DNA from: Asterochloris sp. CNOR1
Lineage: Eukaryota > Chlorophyta > Trebouxiophyceae > Trebouxiales > Trebouxiaceae
Assembly (NCBI GenBank): GCA_963969365.1
Contig: OZ017761.1
Span: 1,674,001 to 1,738,000 of the forward strand
DNA: 64,000 nt
Direction: 5' to 3'
This document shows positions 1-11,159 of this stretch, one piece after another. A model generated the notes under the pieces. The model saw nothing but the letters and a program-made list of their open reading frames with translations, was not told where the DNA came from and made no database searches. The stretch's first letter is position 1. The number at the start of each line of letters is the position of its first letter. The position numbers and the translations under genes are program-made.

Positions 1-1
1 C

Positions 2-439
2 GAGCGTGCCCGCTCAGCCGATCTGCCAACTCGCGATGCCGCTCCGCTCAGAGTGCAGGTTGATGCAGAGCCTGCGCCCTATGCGGCTGGTGCAGATGGT
101 CTGAGCAGGCAGCAGTCAGGCACGGGGGGCCACCGCTCCCGCCAGCCCGAGCTGGCTGCTGCCCTCGGGCAGCATGCAGCAAATGCCAGCAATGGCAGCC
201 CCCAGGAGGAGGCTGGCGAGTCTGAGGCCCCCAGCCTCCCCATGGCACTGGCAGCTGAGACAGCCGCCACCAGGTCACGCCACCAGGCCCCAGCCGCTGC
301 CTCCACCCCTGTCAGCCACTTAGCAGCCCGCGTGAAGCCTGAGCCCATGGAGGTGGCCACAGGGGCAAGCACAGATGTGCCCGTGGAGGGGCAGGACGAG
401 GCCCCTGCTCCTGGCGCCGACTATCTGCCCCTTGCCTGA
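2..439 (+). CDS. 3'-terminal exon of an unidentified gene (partial)
   Basis: The reading frame is open from the left window edge to a TGA at 437-439, so this is the C-terminal part of a gene that starts outside the window. A consensus acceptor (gtgcag) just before position 59 means the true exon may begin there. The encoded tail is of low complexity, rich in Ala, Pro, Glu, Gln and Ser, with no recognisable domain. It carries a sumoylation-type motif, V-K-P-E (about base 333-344), and ends in an acidic stretch (GQDEAPAPGADYLPLA). Such tails are common in nuclear regulatory proteins, but that is only an inference and no function is assigned. The gene converges on the mL45 gene, with about 540 bases between the two stop codons. 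Confidence 0.5.
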   Translation, partial: ERARSADLPTRDAAPLRVQVDAEPAPYAAGADGLSRQQSGTGGHRSRQPELAAALGQHAANASNGSPQEEAGESEAPSLPMALAAETAATRSRHQAPAAASTPVSHLAARVKPEPMEVATGASTDVPVEGQDEAPAPGADYLPLA

Positions 440-979
440 CCAGCCAGCTGCAGTTGTCTAGCACAGCAGGTGAGCTTATGCTGGGTGGCTGTGATGTTGC
501 CATGGTTGGGCAGCAGATCCGTGCATGCTTTTGTGGCGCCATCAGCAGCTCGGGCAACTTGCGCTCTTGCAGATTTCTCAGATAGGCATTGTACAGACAG
601 CTCAAAAGTTGCAGGCACACTGGGGCCTGCAGCCACCGCTTGGGTGCGTCTCCCAGCCAGCAGAAGGTCCTACATGCTGCTCATGCCTGCCTGCAGGTTT
701 GAAAGTATCAGCCATTTAGTTTCGAGTCAGCTTTCAGTACTGCCACCCGAAGGTCCCTTGTGTGTGTTTGGTGTTCCACTGCTGCCAGCGTGTTGTCTAA
801 TGAGACCTCGCTGAGCAGCACATTTTATGTTTCAGTGCCGTGCCATTGCTGACCATGTGAAATGTTTTATATTCATGCTAGCTGCACCCAGAGCACCCTT
901 CCTGTCACACCTGGATACTTGTTATGTGTGTCCACCTGTAATTTTCAACCTTGGCTGTGACACTCCAAGATTGCAATTG
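440..979. other. Convergent intergenic region (3' flanks)
   Basis: This stretch lies between the stop of the left-edge + strand gene and the probable stop of mL45 on the - strand. It is slightly more T-rich than its surroundings. I see no gene, tRNA or conserved motif in it. It is most simply two facing 3' untranslated regions. Confidence 0.5.
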
Positions 980-3900
980 TCAGTCCTCTTGAAGCATGCT
1001 GGACCAATGATTGACAGTGTGAGGGAGTGGACCATAGAGTTGACCTTTCAGTGCTTCATGAGTGCAGGTTGTGGCCCAACACTCTGTGGTTGCTTTCTGG
1101 TAGCAGGTGTGGATGCGCCAGCTTCCAAGCGCTTTTGCTGGCGCTGCTGCTGTTGAGCCTGAATGGTTGCCATGGATCCTAGACGCCCTGCACATCTCCA
1201 TCTGCAAAACAGCCAAGCACCTTAAAGCAAGGACAACATGTAGGCTGGCTGAGGCACAGTTGCAAGATGTGTGAGCGCATGTCCAGGAGGTCAGCACGTG
1301 CACAGCGCAGCGGCCCAAGCAAGCAGTAGTTGTGGGTTGACCTGGCTGCTGGAGCATGTTCATCAGTGCTCATGCCACACTGTTAAACATGCTCCAGCAG
1401 CCAGGTCAACATGTAGCTCTTCACCCTGTCTGCTTGCTGCTGGATGTAGCTTCAGTTGAGATGCGCCCTAAGCCTGTCCAGGTTCAGCAGTGCCAGGCAG
1501 GGGCAGCAAGTAACACTGGCAGGCAGGACATGCGCAGCAGCTCAGCCGCCGTGACCACGACCACCTTTGAACTACGCACTTGCCTGCTGGAGATATCGTC
1601 CCTCAGAGTGCGCTCAAACACCCACACATCGTCAACTGGGACTGCCTTGTCTGGGTCCCCTTGTATGAGCTTGCCCCTGGCGTCATATGCTGCAAATGCC
1701 TGCTGGCTGGGGATGCGAGCAGTGAGCTGCACAAAGGCAGTCGTGTCGTCCTGCAGGCATGGGAGCACCTGGCAAGTCAGGCGCTTGGCAGGCATATGAA
1801 GTCCTAGCATGAGCAGCCGCACCGTGGCCACGTGTGCTAGTGTGGAGCTGCACAAGTCATCTGCACACACCAACATGCAGGCTCAATTCAGCAATCATGT
1901 CAGCTCCTGAAACCAGGAGAGTATGCGGGAGCCTGAGCCGCTGATGTGCTGTGACCTTCGCATCACACACGCTCACTCATAGCAGGGCATGACGGTGTAG
2001 AAGGGGTTCAAATTCCAGCACCACAATGAGGCAGCTCTTCCTCTCCAGGATGCACCATGCAGGGCCCTCATCTTGATGCACTTCTGGCAGGATGGACACT
2101 GCCGGAGCAGGGTTCATCATGAGAAACCATCCCAAACCCCATACGAGCACTGTGACATGCTGCCATTTCAAGTGCGTCCACTAAAACAGACACGCACATA
2201 CACACAGTTCTCTCATTCTGAGGCTGCTGAGGGCTGCCCACAGACTCTCGCCAAGAGACTCACTGCACCCATGTGTTCCTGTACATCTCCTGTATCTCTC
2301 TAAACACCGGGCTGTTTCGATCTCCCACCTTGGGGTTCATGCATGCTTGCACCATTCTGTCGTCTCTGAGAGGCGGCCCCTTCCCCACCATCCTGGCTGA
2401 GCCGGGCCCCTCACAGGCTTACCTTGGGGTTCAAAGCAATCACGCGCCCCTGAACCGTCTCCACTTCCCTGACCGCTGGGCCCTTCTTCATGGCCCAGTG
2501 CACCCGAGCCCAGCCCCCCTGCCGGCGCCTCTGGATCTCTGATTTCATTCCAGAGAATACAGCTGGTGTCGCAGCCTGCACAGCCCCAAGGCGTCAGGGA
2601 TGGGACACCCCTGGTGTTGCTGTCTGTGCTAGTCCTGGCATGTTGAGGGACACCCCACACAGCCTTGTGCCGAGGCTGAAAGCTTGTAGCCCAGTTGACA
2701 GCACTGGCCTCACCGATCAGGCAAGGTCCCTCAAAAGCTGTCACCAGTGGAATGTGAGTGTGAACAGCTATCCAGGATCACCCAGCGCAGAAAGAAGCTT
2801 GTACACAGCTCAATGTGGAGCAGCGCACACACACTGGACTACATGACAGCACACATGACAGCCATGCACCACAGAGATGCTGCGGGAAGGAAGATCAGAC
2901 CAGGAAGCCAGTAGCACAGACAGACCCCCTGCAGGCAGGCCGCAATGACCAGGAAGCCTACCTGACGGAGTGCAGAAAGGTCGCCGGCAGCCAGTGCCTG
3001 GCAGGTTTCAATGTAGGTCGCCAAGGCATCCTGCTTGAAGTCCAGCAAGCCCCACTTCTTGCTGGCGTCACTGTTTGACTGCAGTGCAAGCAACCAGATG
3101 GTCTGGGTAATGAAGATCAGGGAAGTGGTGTGTGCTGTCAGCATACACTGACCCCAGCAGGTCAAGGTGCCACCACCCTGTGATGCCACCTGCTGCTGGC
3201 AGGACCTGTCAGTAAGCACACTGAGGCCCGGATGGCAGGCCAGGCAGCAGGTGGCATCAGCATGGTGGGCAGGCAGGCAGAAGGTATGGCAGCAGGCAGG
3301 CAGCAGCAGATGGCAGCAGCAGGCAGCATGGCAAGTGGAGCAAGCTGCAGCTCAAGCTGGCAAAGTCTGACTGTGCTTGCATGAATCTGTGCCTCGCTCG
3401 CAGATGTGCAGTGAGGGCAATTCTGTGGAGCAGTGGATGCAGATTTTGGGACTGGGAATCAATGTGCGCAACAAAACGTCTTCAGGCGCTGCTGGTACGG
3501 CCACAACATCAGTCCTGAGTGCGGTCCTCTTGTTTCAATTCCGGCAGTCTTGCATACCAGATCTAGGCAGCTTGTGCATGTCTGCAGGTCCCCTTTCAGG
3601 CGCGGTCGCCACTTGTGCAGAGTGCAGCCCATTTTGGCCAGCCTTTGTGATGCCATGGTCTCAAGCAAGTCTACTCTGACGCACATGCAGTATGCCTCCA
3701 GCTCAGCGATCCGACTTGGTAGCCCCTTGAGAGCTGCTCAATATTCTGGGGTCTGTGGCAGGACAACTTGTTGCACAAAGGAACGCTCCAGGTTGACGCA
3801 CTGGCAGTACCTAAAACAATTATGAGGATACAACTGTGAATCTGGGCAGGCCGCACCTTCAAGCGCTGCCGGCATTTGTGCAGCGTGTAGACTGACTTGA

Positions 3901-4634
3901 AGTTACTCAAAAAACGGTCCTTCCGCTCTGCCCACCCTGCCCAGGTGAACCAGTCTTTCAGAGGCTGGCGCGGTCGTCGGCCCCTGCAAATGTGAGCAGT
4001 CTTCTCAGCTGCCTGCTCTGGCAAACAACTGGGTGCATCTCTCTCGACGGCTGCTCTTTACATGCACACACACCTGGGAGCTCATGAGTGCATGCCAGGC
4101 CAACTGAACAAGATCCTGAACCCTCACAGCTGCCTGCAGCTGCACATTCTCAGGCTAACATCTGCTGGGCCCTGCACAACTGAGCACCTCGTAAACTTGC
4201 CAAATGCAACATGCATGGGCTGCCTGAGTTGCTCTCAGCCCACAAAAAAATTCATGCATGCAAGATACCTACTTGTATGGCTCCACGATGACATTGACGC
4301 TGGACATGGACTGCTGCTGGAAGGCCCCCTTGCGGGCCATCATGGGTGTGTTTATGTTGGCTGTGTGGCCGCCCTGCGTTATACGCAGGGGGTTCTGCTT
4401 TGTTGGTTCTGGCTTCTCTGTAGCCTTGGCAGGGGCTGAGCGCTTGGCAGGCTTCTGTGCGAGCATCCGCTGGGAGAGGGCAGCTTTTGCTGGCTGGGCT
4501 GCATCAGAGGCAGAGGCAGCAAAGGACCTGCAGATCAGGATGCGAGACGGCCTCAGCAACAGCTCAACCCAACGATGTGCAGGAGGGACCATCAGATGGA
4601 GCATGCAATGGCTGAGTGGATGCAAAGCCAGCAA
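980..4634 (-). CDS. MRPL45: Mitochondrial large-ribosomal-subunit protein mL45 (Tim44-like domain)
   Basis: This gene has about six exons and encodes roughly 370 aa. Exon 1 (4634-4273) starts with a basic, Ser/Ala-rich mitochondrial-type presequence containing CRSFAASAS. Its end, VIVEPYK, resembles the N-terminal motif of plant Tim44-related proteins. Exon 2 (3983-3857) holds DWFTWAGWAERKDRF and KSVYTLHKCR. Exon 3 (3078-2962) holds DALATYIETCQALAAGD. Exon 4 (2575-2423) holds MKSEIQRRR, GGWARVHW and QGRVIALNPK. Exon 5 (1750 to about 1575) has the Tim44/mL45 core FAAYDARGKL and VDDVWVFERTLR. Phases close from exon 1 to exon 5. A last exon near 1130-980 carries GSWRIHT, matching the end of the mL45 family, but the exon 5 donor and exon 6 acceptor are unresolved. 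A downstream Met at the MVPPAHRW motif is an alternative start. The known role of mL45 is a structural protein at the mitoribosome exit-tunnel/membrane side. It is divergent from UVR8. Confidence 0.82.
1336..1410. repeat. Perfect 25-bp inverted repeat with 25-nt loop (hairpin)
   Basis: Arms 1336-1360 and 1386-1410 are perfect reverse complements over 25 bases, separated by a 25-base spacer. The hairpin lies in the last intron of mL45, between the Tim44-core exon and the C-terminal exon. It could be a small foldback element, a structured intron or a small-RNA precursor. Nothing in the sequence decides between these. Confidence 0.85.
3224..3360. repeat. GCAGGCA-type simple-sequence stretch in an mL45 intron
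   Basis: This purine-rich low-complexity tract of GGCAGGCAG, GGCAGCAG and ATGGCAGCAG units lies in mL45 intron 2. It is a degenerate short tandem repeat. It opens long frames but encodes only Gln/Ala-rich noise. Confidence 0.6.
3588..3692 (-). other. Degenerate partial copy of mL45 exon 2 inside the following intron
   Basis: Read on the - strand, this segment ends ...LHKWRPRLK then G. This resembles the end of the genuine exon 2 at 3857, ...LHKCRQRLK, including the nucleotide run CTGCACAA and CGCCTGAAA against CGCTTGAAG. The genuine donor (gtgcgg) is replaced by ggggac, so it is not a usable exon. Homology with exon 3 directly after exon 2, and phase 0 on both sides, show the copy is skipped. 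Confidence 0.5.
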
Positions 4635-5546
4635 GGGACCTCCGGCCTACAAGAGAGGCACAGGTAGTACAAAAGCCTGCTGGCCATCTTGCCATTGCAG
4701 CTGCAGATCACCACAGGGGCAGACGCATCAAAAGACCCGCAGCAAGGGCGCATCCTGGCTGGGTGACGCCTGATGCACATCGAAGAAGCAGTAATGCTGC
4801 TTTACAGGCAGAGGACCTGCCGTGAAGCGCAGGTGTCAGTGAGGACGCCAGTTGCATCTCAGGCAGCTGTAGCAAAGGGCCTGAGGCAGAGTTAGTAAAC
4901 GTATGACTGCAGGCATGAGGTGGCCGCAGACAACCAGAAGCACTGGGCGTCTTGCTGCATGCCCTCCAGGGCTGTTTATTAGCTTCTCTCTCAACCCACG
5001 CAGCATGCTCAACTGACAGAGTTGCTGCTGATCTGCATTGCATGTAGTCCCCGTGTTCACACTATAGGTGTCTGCTGGCGTGCTTGCATACCTATAGACA
5101 GGCAGGGATGATGTTGCCAGCTGAGGCCAGCGCTGAGCCTGAAAAGGTTGCGCAGCAGCCTGGCCGGGGTTCCCATGATCCCAGGTGCGCACTATCTCCC
5201 TGTCTGACTGCCAAGTAGACAGCGACTGAAGCCTGATCTGTGGAGCAAGCAGGGATGCTTGTATTGGCACCTGAGGCTGGGAGACGCTGCATGTGCATAC
5301 CTGGCATGCTCCTGCAAGCTGGATCTGCTGCATGTGAGAGAGCTGTTGTACCAGGTCACATGGCCTGCGCAGCAGGTGATCGAGGCCTCTACAGCCGTGC
5401 CACATAGCCATCTTGGCTCCTGCAGGCGTGGGCGTGATGCAACCTTGCGCTTTTCCGGTAGAAAGAAGGACATCTTTGGCAGCTACAACAAGACTTGTCT
5501 TCGTAGTCTGTGCTGCAACATGCTAAGCAGGTGGCCTGCACGATAG
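4635..5546. promoter_or_regulatory. Divergent intergenic region between mL45 and UVR8
   Basis: This 0.9-kb interval separates the start codons of two head-to-head genes, so it must hold both promoters and 5' leaders. I see no convincing TATA box or conserved element, and no gene of its own. Confidence 0.45.
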
Positions 5547-8500
5547 ATGTCGACCCAGGAGGGAGCTTCCAGACAGGATCCGTGTGCAGACTCCCAACAA
5601 CCTGAAACGGAGTTTAGAGTGCTCAGCACCAGCTGTGGCAGCTCACACACCCTTGCCCTCATCAGTGAGCAACGTCCTGGCTGCCTTGCCTACGCATGCT
5701 TGCGCATCTGCATGCTAGGCCAACATTGGTCACTAAACTTGTCAGGGGGCCCTTGCTTGGGCCTGTTCCTGCCAAGTATGCAGCGCATACATATGGGCGC
5801 ACATCTGCTCCAGCTGTGGTATGCTGAATGGGTGCAGGCGCAGATCTCGTTGTTTCCTGGGGCAGAGGAGAGGATGGACAACTAGGCCATGGCGATGCAG
5901 AGGACCGTGCCAAGCCACAGGAGGTGCAGGCGCTGCGCAACAAGGGCATAAGCAGCGTCCACTGCGGAGCAGAGTACTCTGTTGCCGTCTGCAGACGGGA
6001 GAAGCAGGTCTACAGTTGGGGCTGGTAAGTTGCACCGTGGCACAGCATCGGCTGAGCTGCACATGCTGCTGCTTGTTCCGGCTGCACGCCGTGTCTGGAT
6101 TTGCCTTGATCTGCAGGGTATTGGTGTTGTGGCCTGCGTGCAGAGGTTGCTTTTGAAATCCTCCAATCAGATCTGTTGGTTGGGGCAAGGTTTCAAGCTA
6201 GCTCATGCCACGGCGGCCGAAGGCTGTATAGATGTGCAGGAGGGGGGTGCACCCTACTTGGTGTCTCAAGCATCTACTTCCAGTTGGCATCAAAGGAAAG
6301 AGAGAATGACTGCAGCTCATGCTTCGCATTCATTGTGACCAAGGAAATGCATTCACTGTGGCAGGCCTGTGTCTCTCTGCCAATTGCGCATGCAGACAAG
6401 CAGGGCTACCTGCTTCTACAGCAGAGTGGCACTGACGGCGTGTGCTGGCACTAATGGCAGTGAAGAGGCCCGTGTACCTCAGCAGCACGCACAGCCCTGT
6501 GTGCAGGGGTGATTTCGGGCGCCTGGGCCACGGCGACTGCAGCGATGTGTTCCTTCCGCAGCCCATCAAGGCCATCTCAGGAATTGAGATAGTGGAGGTG
6601 GCCTGCGGGGACACCCACACGGTAGCCATCAGCGCTGAGGGGCGCCTGTACAGCTTTGGCCGCAACCAAAATGGGCAGCTAGGGCTGGGGACCAGCCATG
6701 ACGCCCTGTCCCCATCTCTCATAGAGGCGCTTAAGGTAATCTGGCAGGCACCACAGTCTGTACAATCTGTGAAATGGCTGCAGCTTGGGCTGAGCAGTCG
6801 TTGCTTCTACTGCTGATGATGCAACTCTTGCAGGTAGCAGTGAAGCTGTTCGTGTGAGGCCATCCTCTGAATTGTGGCAAGCTTGCTGAGTATGCAGGCA
6901 CCTCGCACAGGCTCAAGCAGGTGTCCTGCACATGGTGCTACATGGGTCACATGCATTGCTCTGGTGGCAATTACATGTTACCTGTTGGCGTTGCTTGAAG
7001 CTGGCCTGTAAGGCGTCTCCTGCAGGTAGAGACGTGCAGCTGCTTTGCGCCGCTTCTGACTGATGCCTGACAAGCACTGGGCCGGGGCGATCGCAGGCCA
7101 TCAAGTCACAGCTTAGTTGCCACAAGATCTAGTGCACAGTCTGGATTCCATATCTGCTGCAGGGCTCAGTTGTTGATTTTGCTGTGCAGGATCAGCGCGT
7201 GATCAGTGTAGCCTGTGGCGCAGAGCATTCTGTGGCCTCAGTTGAGAGCGGCGAGGTGAGGCTGGTGTGCTGAAACTCTTTCTGCAGTTGCAGTCACTTC
7301 CTGCAGAGGATGCGGTGGACAATTCATGGCAGCGTACACTCAAGTGCTATTTTGTCTGTCAAGCAGATGCCGCCAGTGAGCAGCATAAATGCTGTTGTTG
7401 TGGCCTGACATGGCCTGGTCAAGCTGCATTGCCCATGAGAGCTGGGTTGTCTGCATTTGCTGAACCTTGCTTGCAGGTCTACGCCTGGGGCTGGGGTCGT
7501 TATGGCAACCTAGGCGATGGTGACAGATCAGACAGGCAAGGGCACACTGATTTCTGTTGCATGTCCAAGTGTGCCTTTGTTGTTCTAGTGCAGCTTGCCA
7601 GGACATTAGCACAGCCAGCAGTGTGCCTTCTTGCCAGGTGATAGCGGCACCCAGCTTTCAGATCTGGTGTGGCTTCCAGCATCACTGCCCCTGTGGGGGT
7701 TGCAGCAGCTCCCAACACAATTGCTGCCTTGGCCATGCTTACCAGGCTCACTGCAGTCCCTTTCTGCAGGCAGCTGGCCAGCCGGGCGGACTTACGTATG
7801 CACTTGCCTTGTTAGTGTGCTAGCACGTTACCAAGGGACAGATCAAATTTGTATGTCTTTGCCTGACAGATGGGGGCCTTGCTTTGTTGGGCAGCTGCTC
7901 AGGGTGCGTGTTGGCAGTGCTCACTCTTCAAGCTCCTCGATCTGTAGAAATTGGTCCAGTCAGGGAGGGAACGGGGTAATGCTTGAGATCCAGAATGGCC
8001 CAGCTCACCGCTTTGTCTTCACCCGTTCTTTGCTGCTTCTTCTGCAGGTATCTGCCTAGCAAGGTGGAGGGCATTCAGGGCCAGAAGATGCACATTGTAT
8101 CCTGTGGCTGGCGTCACAGTGCCTGTGTCAATGTCCAAGGGGAGGTCTACACCTTTGGCTGGAGCAAGTATGGCCAGCTGGGGCATGGTGACTTTGAGTG
8201 AGTTGGCGTGAACAGAGCCCTGCAGCATGGGTTGCATAATTAGAAGTGGTTGCAAGCAGGTGCCAATACAAGCACAGTGGGGCCCAGCCAGCTGGTGGGG
8301 TAGACCAACTCACGATGGGTCGGAGCGCTGATATGGGTTGGAGTGCAGGCAGTGAACTGCAGTGCACCTGCTTTTGGGCTTGTGAGCAGCTAGCTGGTAT
8401 GAGGTGACTTGGACTGAGTTGAAGTACTCACACATGCAGCTGTCTCGTCAGGGTCGAGAGGTGCTGACTGAAGCATGTCAATCCAGCTTGAGTTGAGTGC

Positions 8501-10619
8501 TTGCGCTCGCTGATTGTGCTACGTCTGTCGGCATGCAGCTGGGCACCGTCACAGGGCTTCTTGGTGGCCAGCTGGGGCTTGATGACTTGCAAGTTGTGGC
8601 ACAGCATGTGCTGATCCCTGCAAAGGCTGCAGAATACCCTGTACTGCATCTGCAGCTTGCTGCAGATGTGCCACCTTTGGCAGTGCATAAGCAGCCACTG
8701 TCAGCCACTCTGTGACTTTAGCTCCAGCTGACAGACCTGTGGCTGTGCCCACGCCAAGATAGCCTCGTGCCTGCCTGCTGCTCAAGTCACTTGGGTGCCA
8801 AACGCCTCAGCTTGTCTGATGCCTGCAGGACCTTCCGACTCAGACTTGCTGAGGTCAGCAAATGTAGGCGTCTCCTGCCCGGCGTTCAGAGGCACGCGAT
8901 ACGTGATATGTCCAGTGCCTGCAGGGACCACTTGATGCCCAGAGAGCTGGAATGCAGGTACTGCCAATTGCCTTGCACCCCAAGATGCCCACCACCCACA
9001 TGCCTGCTGCCTGCAGGGACCACTTGACGCCCAAAAAAATCGAGGCCCTGGACGGCAAACAGATCACCATGATGGGTGGTGGCTGGCGCCATGCAGTTGC
9101 AGCGGACGACCAGGGGCGCATGTATGCCTGGGGCTGGAACAAGGTCAGTGCAGCCAGACAGGCTGCTGAGATTTCCAGGGCAGTTGTGCCCCATGATGTG
9201 ACCCCAGATCTGTCTGGGCCAAGAGCAAGGTCAGATCTTGGACTGGGTGGCCTTGCTGACATGCTGCAGCTGCTGAAGATCAGGGACGCATGTCTGCTGA
9301 GGACTGGGTGCTGTGCCAAAGCTGATGCATCCATGCCTGTGCCTGAAGCAAAGACCGTGCTGCCTGGGCTGCCCTTGTCCCCTTAGCTGTCCAGGTCTCT
9401 CTGTCTGCCTGGCTTCTGCTCATCCTGGCTTGCCGAAACGTGCTTTGTAGCTGAACAGAAGGATGCCTCCTCACCTGGGTCTCTGCCTGATAGCATAGCA
9501 GGTAGGTGCCTCTATCCTGTGACCACCTGCTGTGTTGACAGGCAAGCATCTGCCCATCAACAGCTCATTGTACATTTCAGAGCGCAACCCTGATTGCTGT
9601 GCTCTGACTTGACGACGTCCTGCACCCTGCAGCTGGGAGGGCTTTTCATGTCAGACTCTTCCTGCCAGATACTTGTTCTTTGCGTGACTATGGCCTGACA
9701 AGTTGCGCATTGCCCGCCCTGCAGTTTGGACAGCTGGGCCTGGGGCGGACGGTGGAGTACGTCAATGCCCCCCGCCAGATCGCCACCCTCCAAAATGACA
9801 GAGTCAAGGAGCTGTCTTGCGGGTGGCGCCACACAGTCTGCCTCACAGAAGCTGGCCTGTACTATGCGTGGGGCCGAGGGGTGAATGGCCAGCTGGGCCA
9901 TGGCGACAATGCTGACATGTGAGCATGTCATTGAACTGTGGAAAGACCCACATGCATGTGGAGGCAATCAGTGTCACAGAAGATTCAGAGACTGGGCAAT
10001 CCAGACCAGGCAGCACTGTGCTATGCGTAGATGATCTGAGCACCAAGGCACCATGCATGCAGCGGGCAGCTCTGTACCTGCCCTTGCTTTCCCAACCTGA
10101 CATGGTGGCTGAGTCTAGCTGGCACTTAGGTTTAACTCCGCCGCCACTAGAGCACCTAGCAGAAGTGTGCTCCTACAGCTGCCTGACACCTCACTGAGCA
10201 GCCAGGCCTGGCCTGACTCAGGCCGCACGCGCGCTGCACAGCCCCTTGCCGAACATTCGTCTTTGCAATTTGAGCCTCTGGCGTTCTGTCGTGCGCAGGT
10301 GGGTTCCCCGGCTAGTCAAGCCGCTCAGCATTGGCACTGTGAGCCTTGCGAGCTTTGCTGAGAGCAGCATCCCGCAGTCAAGTTATGTCTCACCTGCCGA
10401 CCGCTATGCGGTAGTGCCAGACCAGAACCCAGCCGACCAAAGAAATGGAGACATGGGCATGGTGAGAATGCAGGATTTGTTGACCTCTGGACAAGCAGCC
10501 ACGCAAGACACTGAGCACAGCGTGCGTCAAGCTAGCCCCTGTCTGTGCAGGTGCCGGAGATCTCTATCAGGAGCACCCATCTTCTCGAATCCAAGCGCGC
10601 CAAAATAACACAGCAGTAG
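5547..10619 (+). CDS. UVR8: UVR8 UV-B photoreceptor (RCC1-repeat beta-propeller)
   Basis: Ten exons close in phase to 453 aa, against about 440 in Arabidopsis UVR8: 5547-5664, 5838-6024, 6507-6735, 7190-7255, 7477-7535, 8048-8197, 9017-9143, 9725-9918, 10299-10461 and 10551-10619. The product is a seven-bladed RCC1 propeller with the UVR8 signatures [24 protein letters not shown] and [13 protein letters not shown]. All three Trp-bearing GWRH motifs of the UV-B-sensing pyramid are present, at about W241, W293 and W346. The C-terminal region has [11 protein letters not shown] followed by a Val-Pro pair (about 432-433) and a basic tail, as in the segment that binds COP1. In the known family, UV-B monomerises the dimer, which then binds COP1 and alters transcription. 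Intron 5 has a GC donor (gcaagg). The start Met gives a short N-terminus similar to plant UVR8. Confidence 0.95.
8560..8955 (+). other. Two partial exon-edge copies within UVR8 intron 6
   Basis: Intron 6 (8198-9016) contains a copy of the end of exon 6 around 8566-8590 (GGCCAGCTGGGGC, then ATGACTT), matching the exon end at 8173-8195. It also has a copy of the exon 7 start at 8919-8950 with its own cctgcag acceptor followed by GGACCACTTGA, matching 9010-9030. The decoy acceptor keeps the right phase but runs out of homology after DHLMP. Using it would insert 31 non-homologous residues, so exon 7 is placed at 9017. Confidence 0.6.
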
Positions 10620-11159
10620 CAGATTGTCCTGCTGGCCTGGCCCTGGGCACTGCTAAGTCTACGCTGATGCTTGCAAGGCGAACGTGCGATCGTGCAAAGC
10701 TTGTAAATTTCATGTTGATGAGCATGACTTTTACTGCCATATTCATTGTCCTTCCCACAGTTTTTATGTATGCCACCGCCAGCTGAAGCTCAAGACTTGA
10801 ATCCATCAGTGCAAACACATATGAAGCAATCGTAGGGCCCCAGCTGTGGCGACGAAAAATCTAATTGTCATTGCCCCCTCGATGCAAGTGGGGCACTAGG
10901 CTGCTGGTGTCACAGCAAGCCTGACCAGCGCTGCAACATCAGCGCCTGGCAGCCACCAGGACAGGGCATATCTCAGGACGCGAGGATCTGCAAAGAGGAC
11001 AGCCCTGCATTACTGGTCCAAAGGCGCTGCGTCAGGCGGATCACCAGAGAGGCAAAAGATGCCGCTCAGATGGAGCGCCTAAACGCCTCTGAGGGCCCAG
11101 CCTCAACATCTCAGACCTCTTGAAGCAACTGGGGCCCTGGAGGAGCCTATCAAGGAGCC
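10620..11159. other. Intergenic region between UVR8 and MED15
   Basis: This 540-base stretch contains the UVR8 3' flank (T-rich around 10690-10760) and the MED15 leader. No gene or conserved element is recognised. Confidence 0.45.

Noticed and set aside
1985-2030. GGGGTTCAAATTCC resembling a tRNA T-arm
   Set aside because: The stem has G-T mismatches and there is no D-arm or acceptor stem upstream; it lies in an mL45 intron.
4836-5411. 191-residue - strand frame between mL45 and UVR8
   Set aside because: Composition is Gln/Leu/Cys noise typical of shadow frames in this genome, with no homology recognised; it lies in a promoter region.
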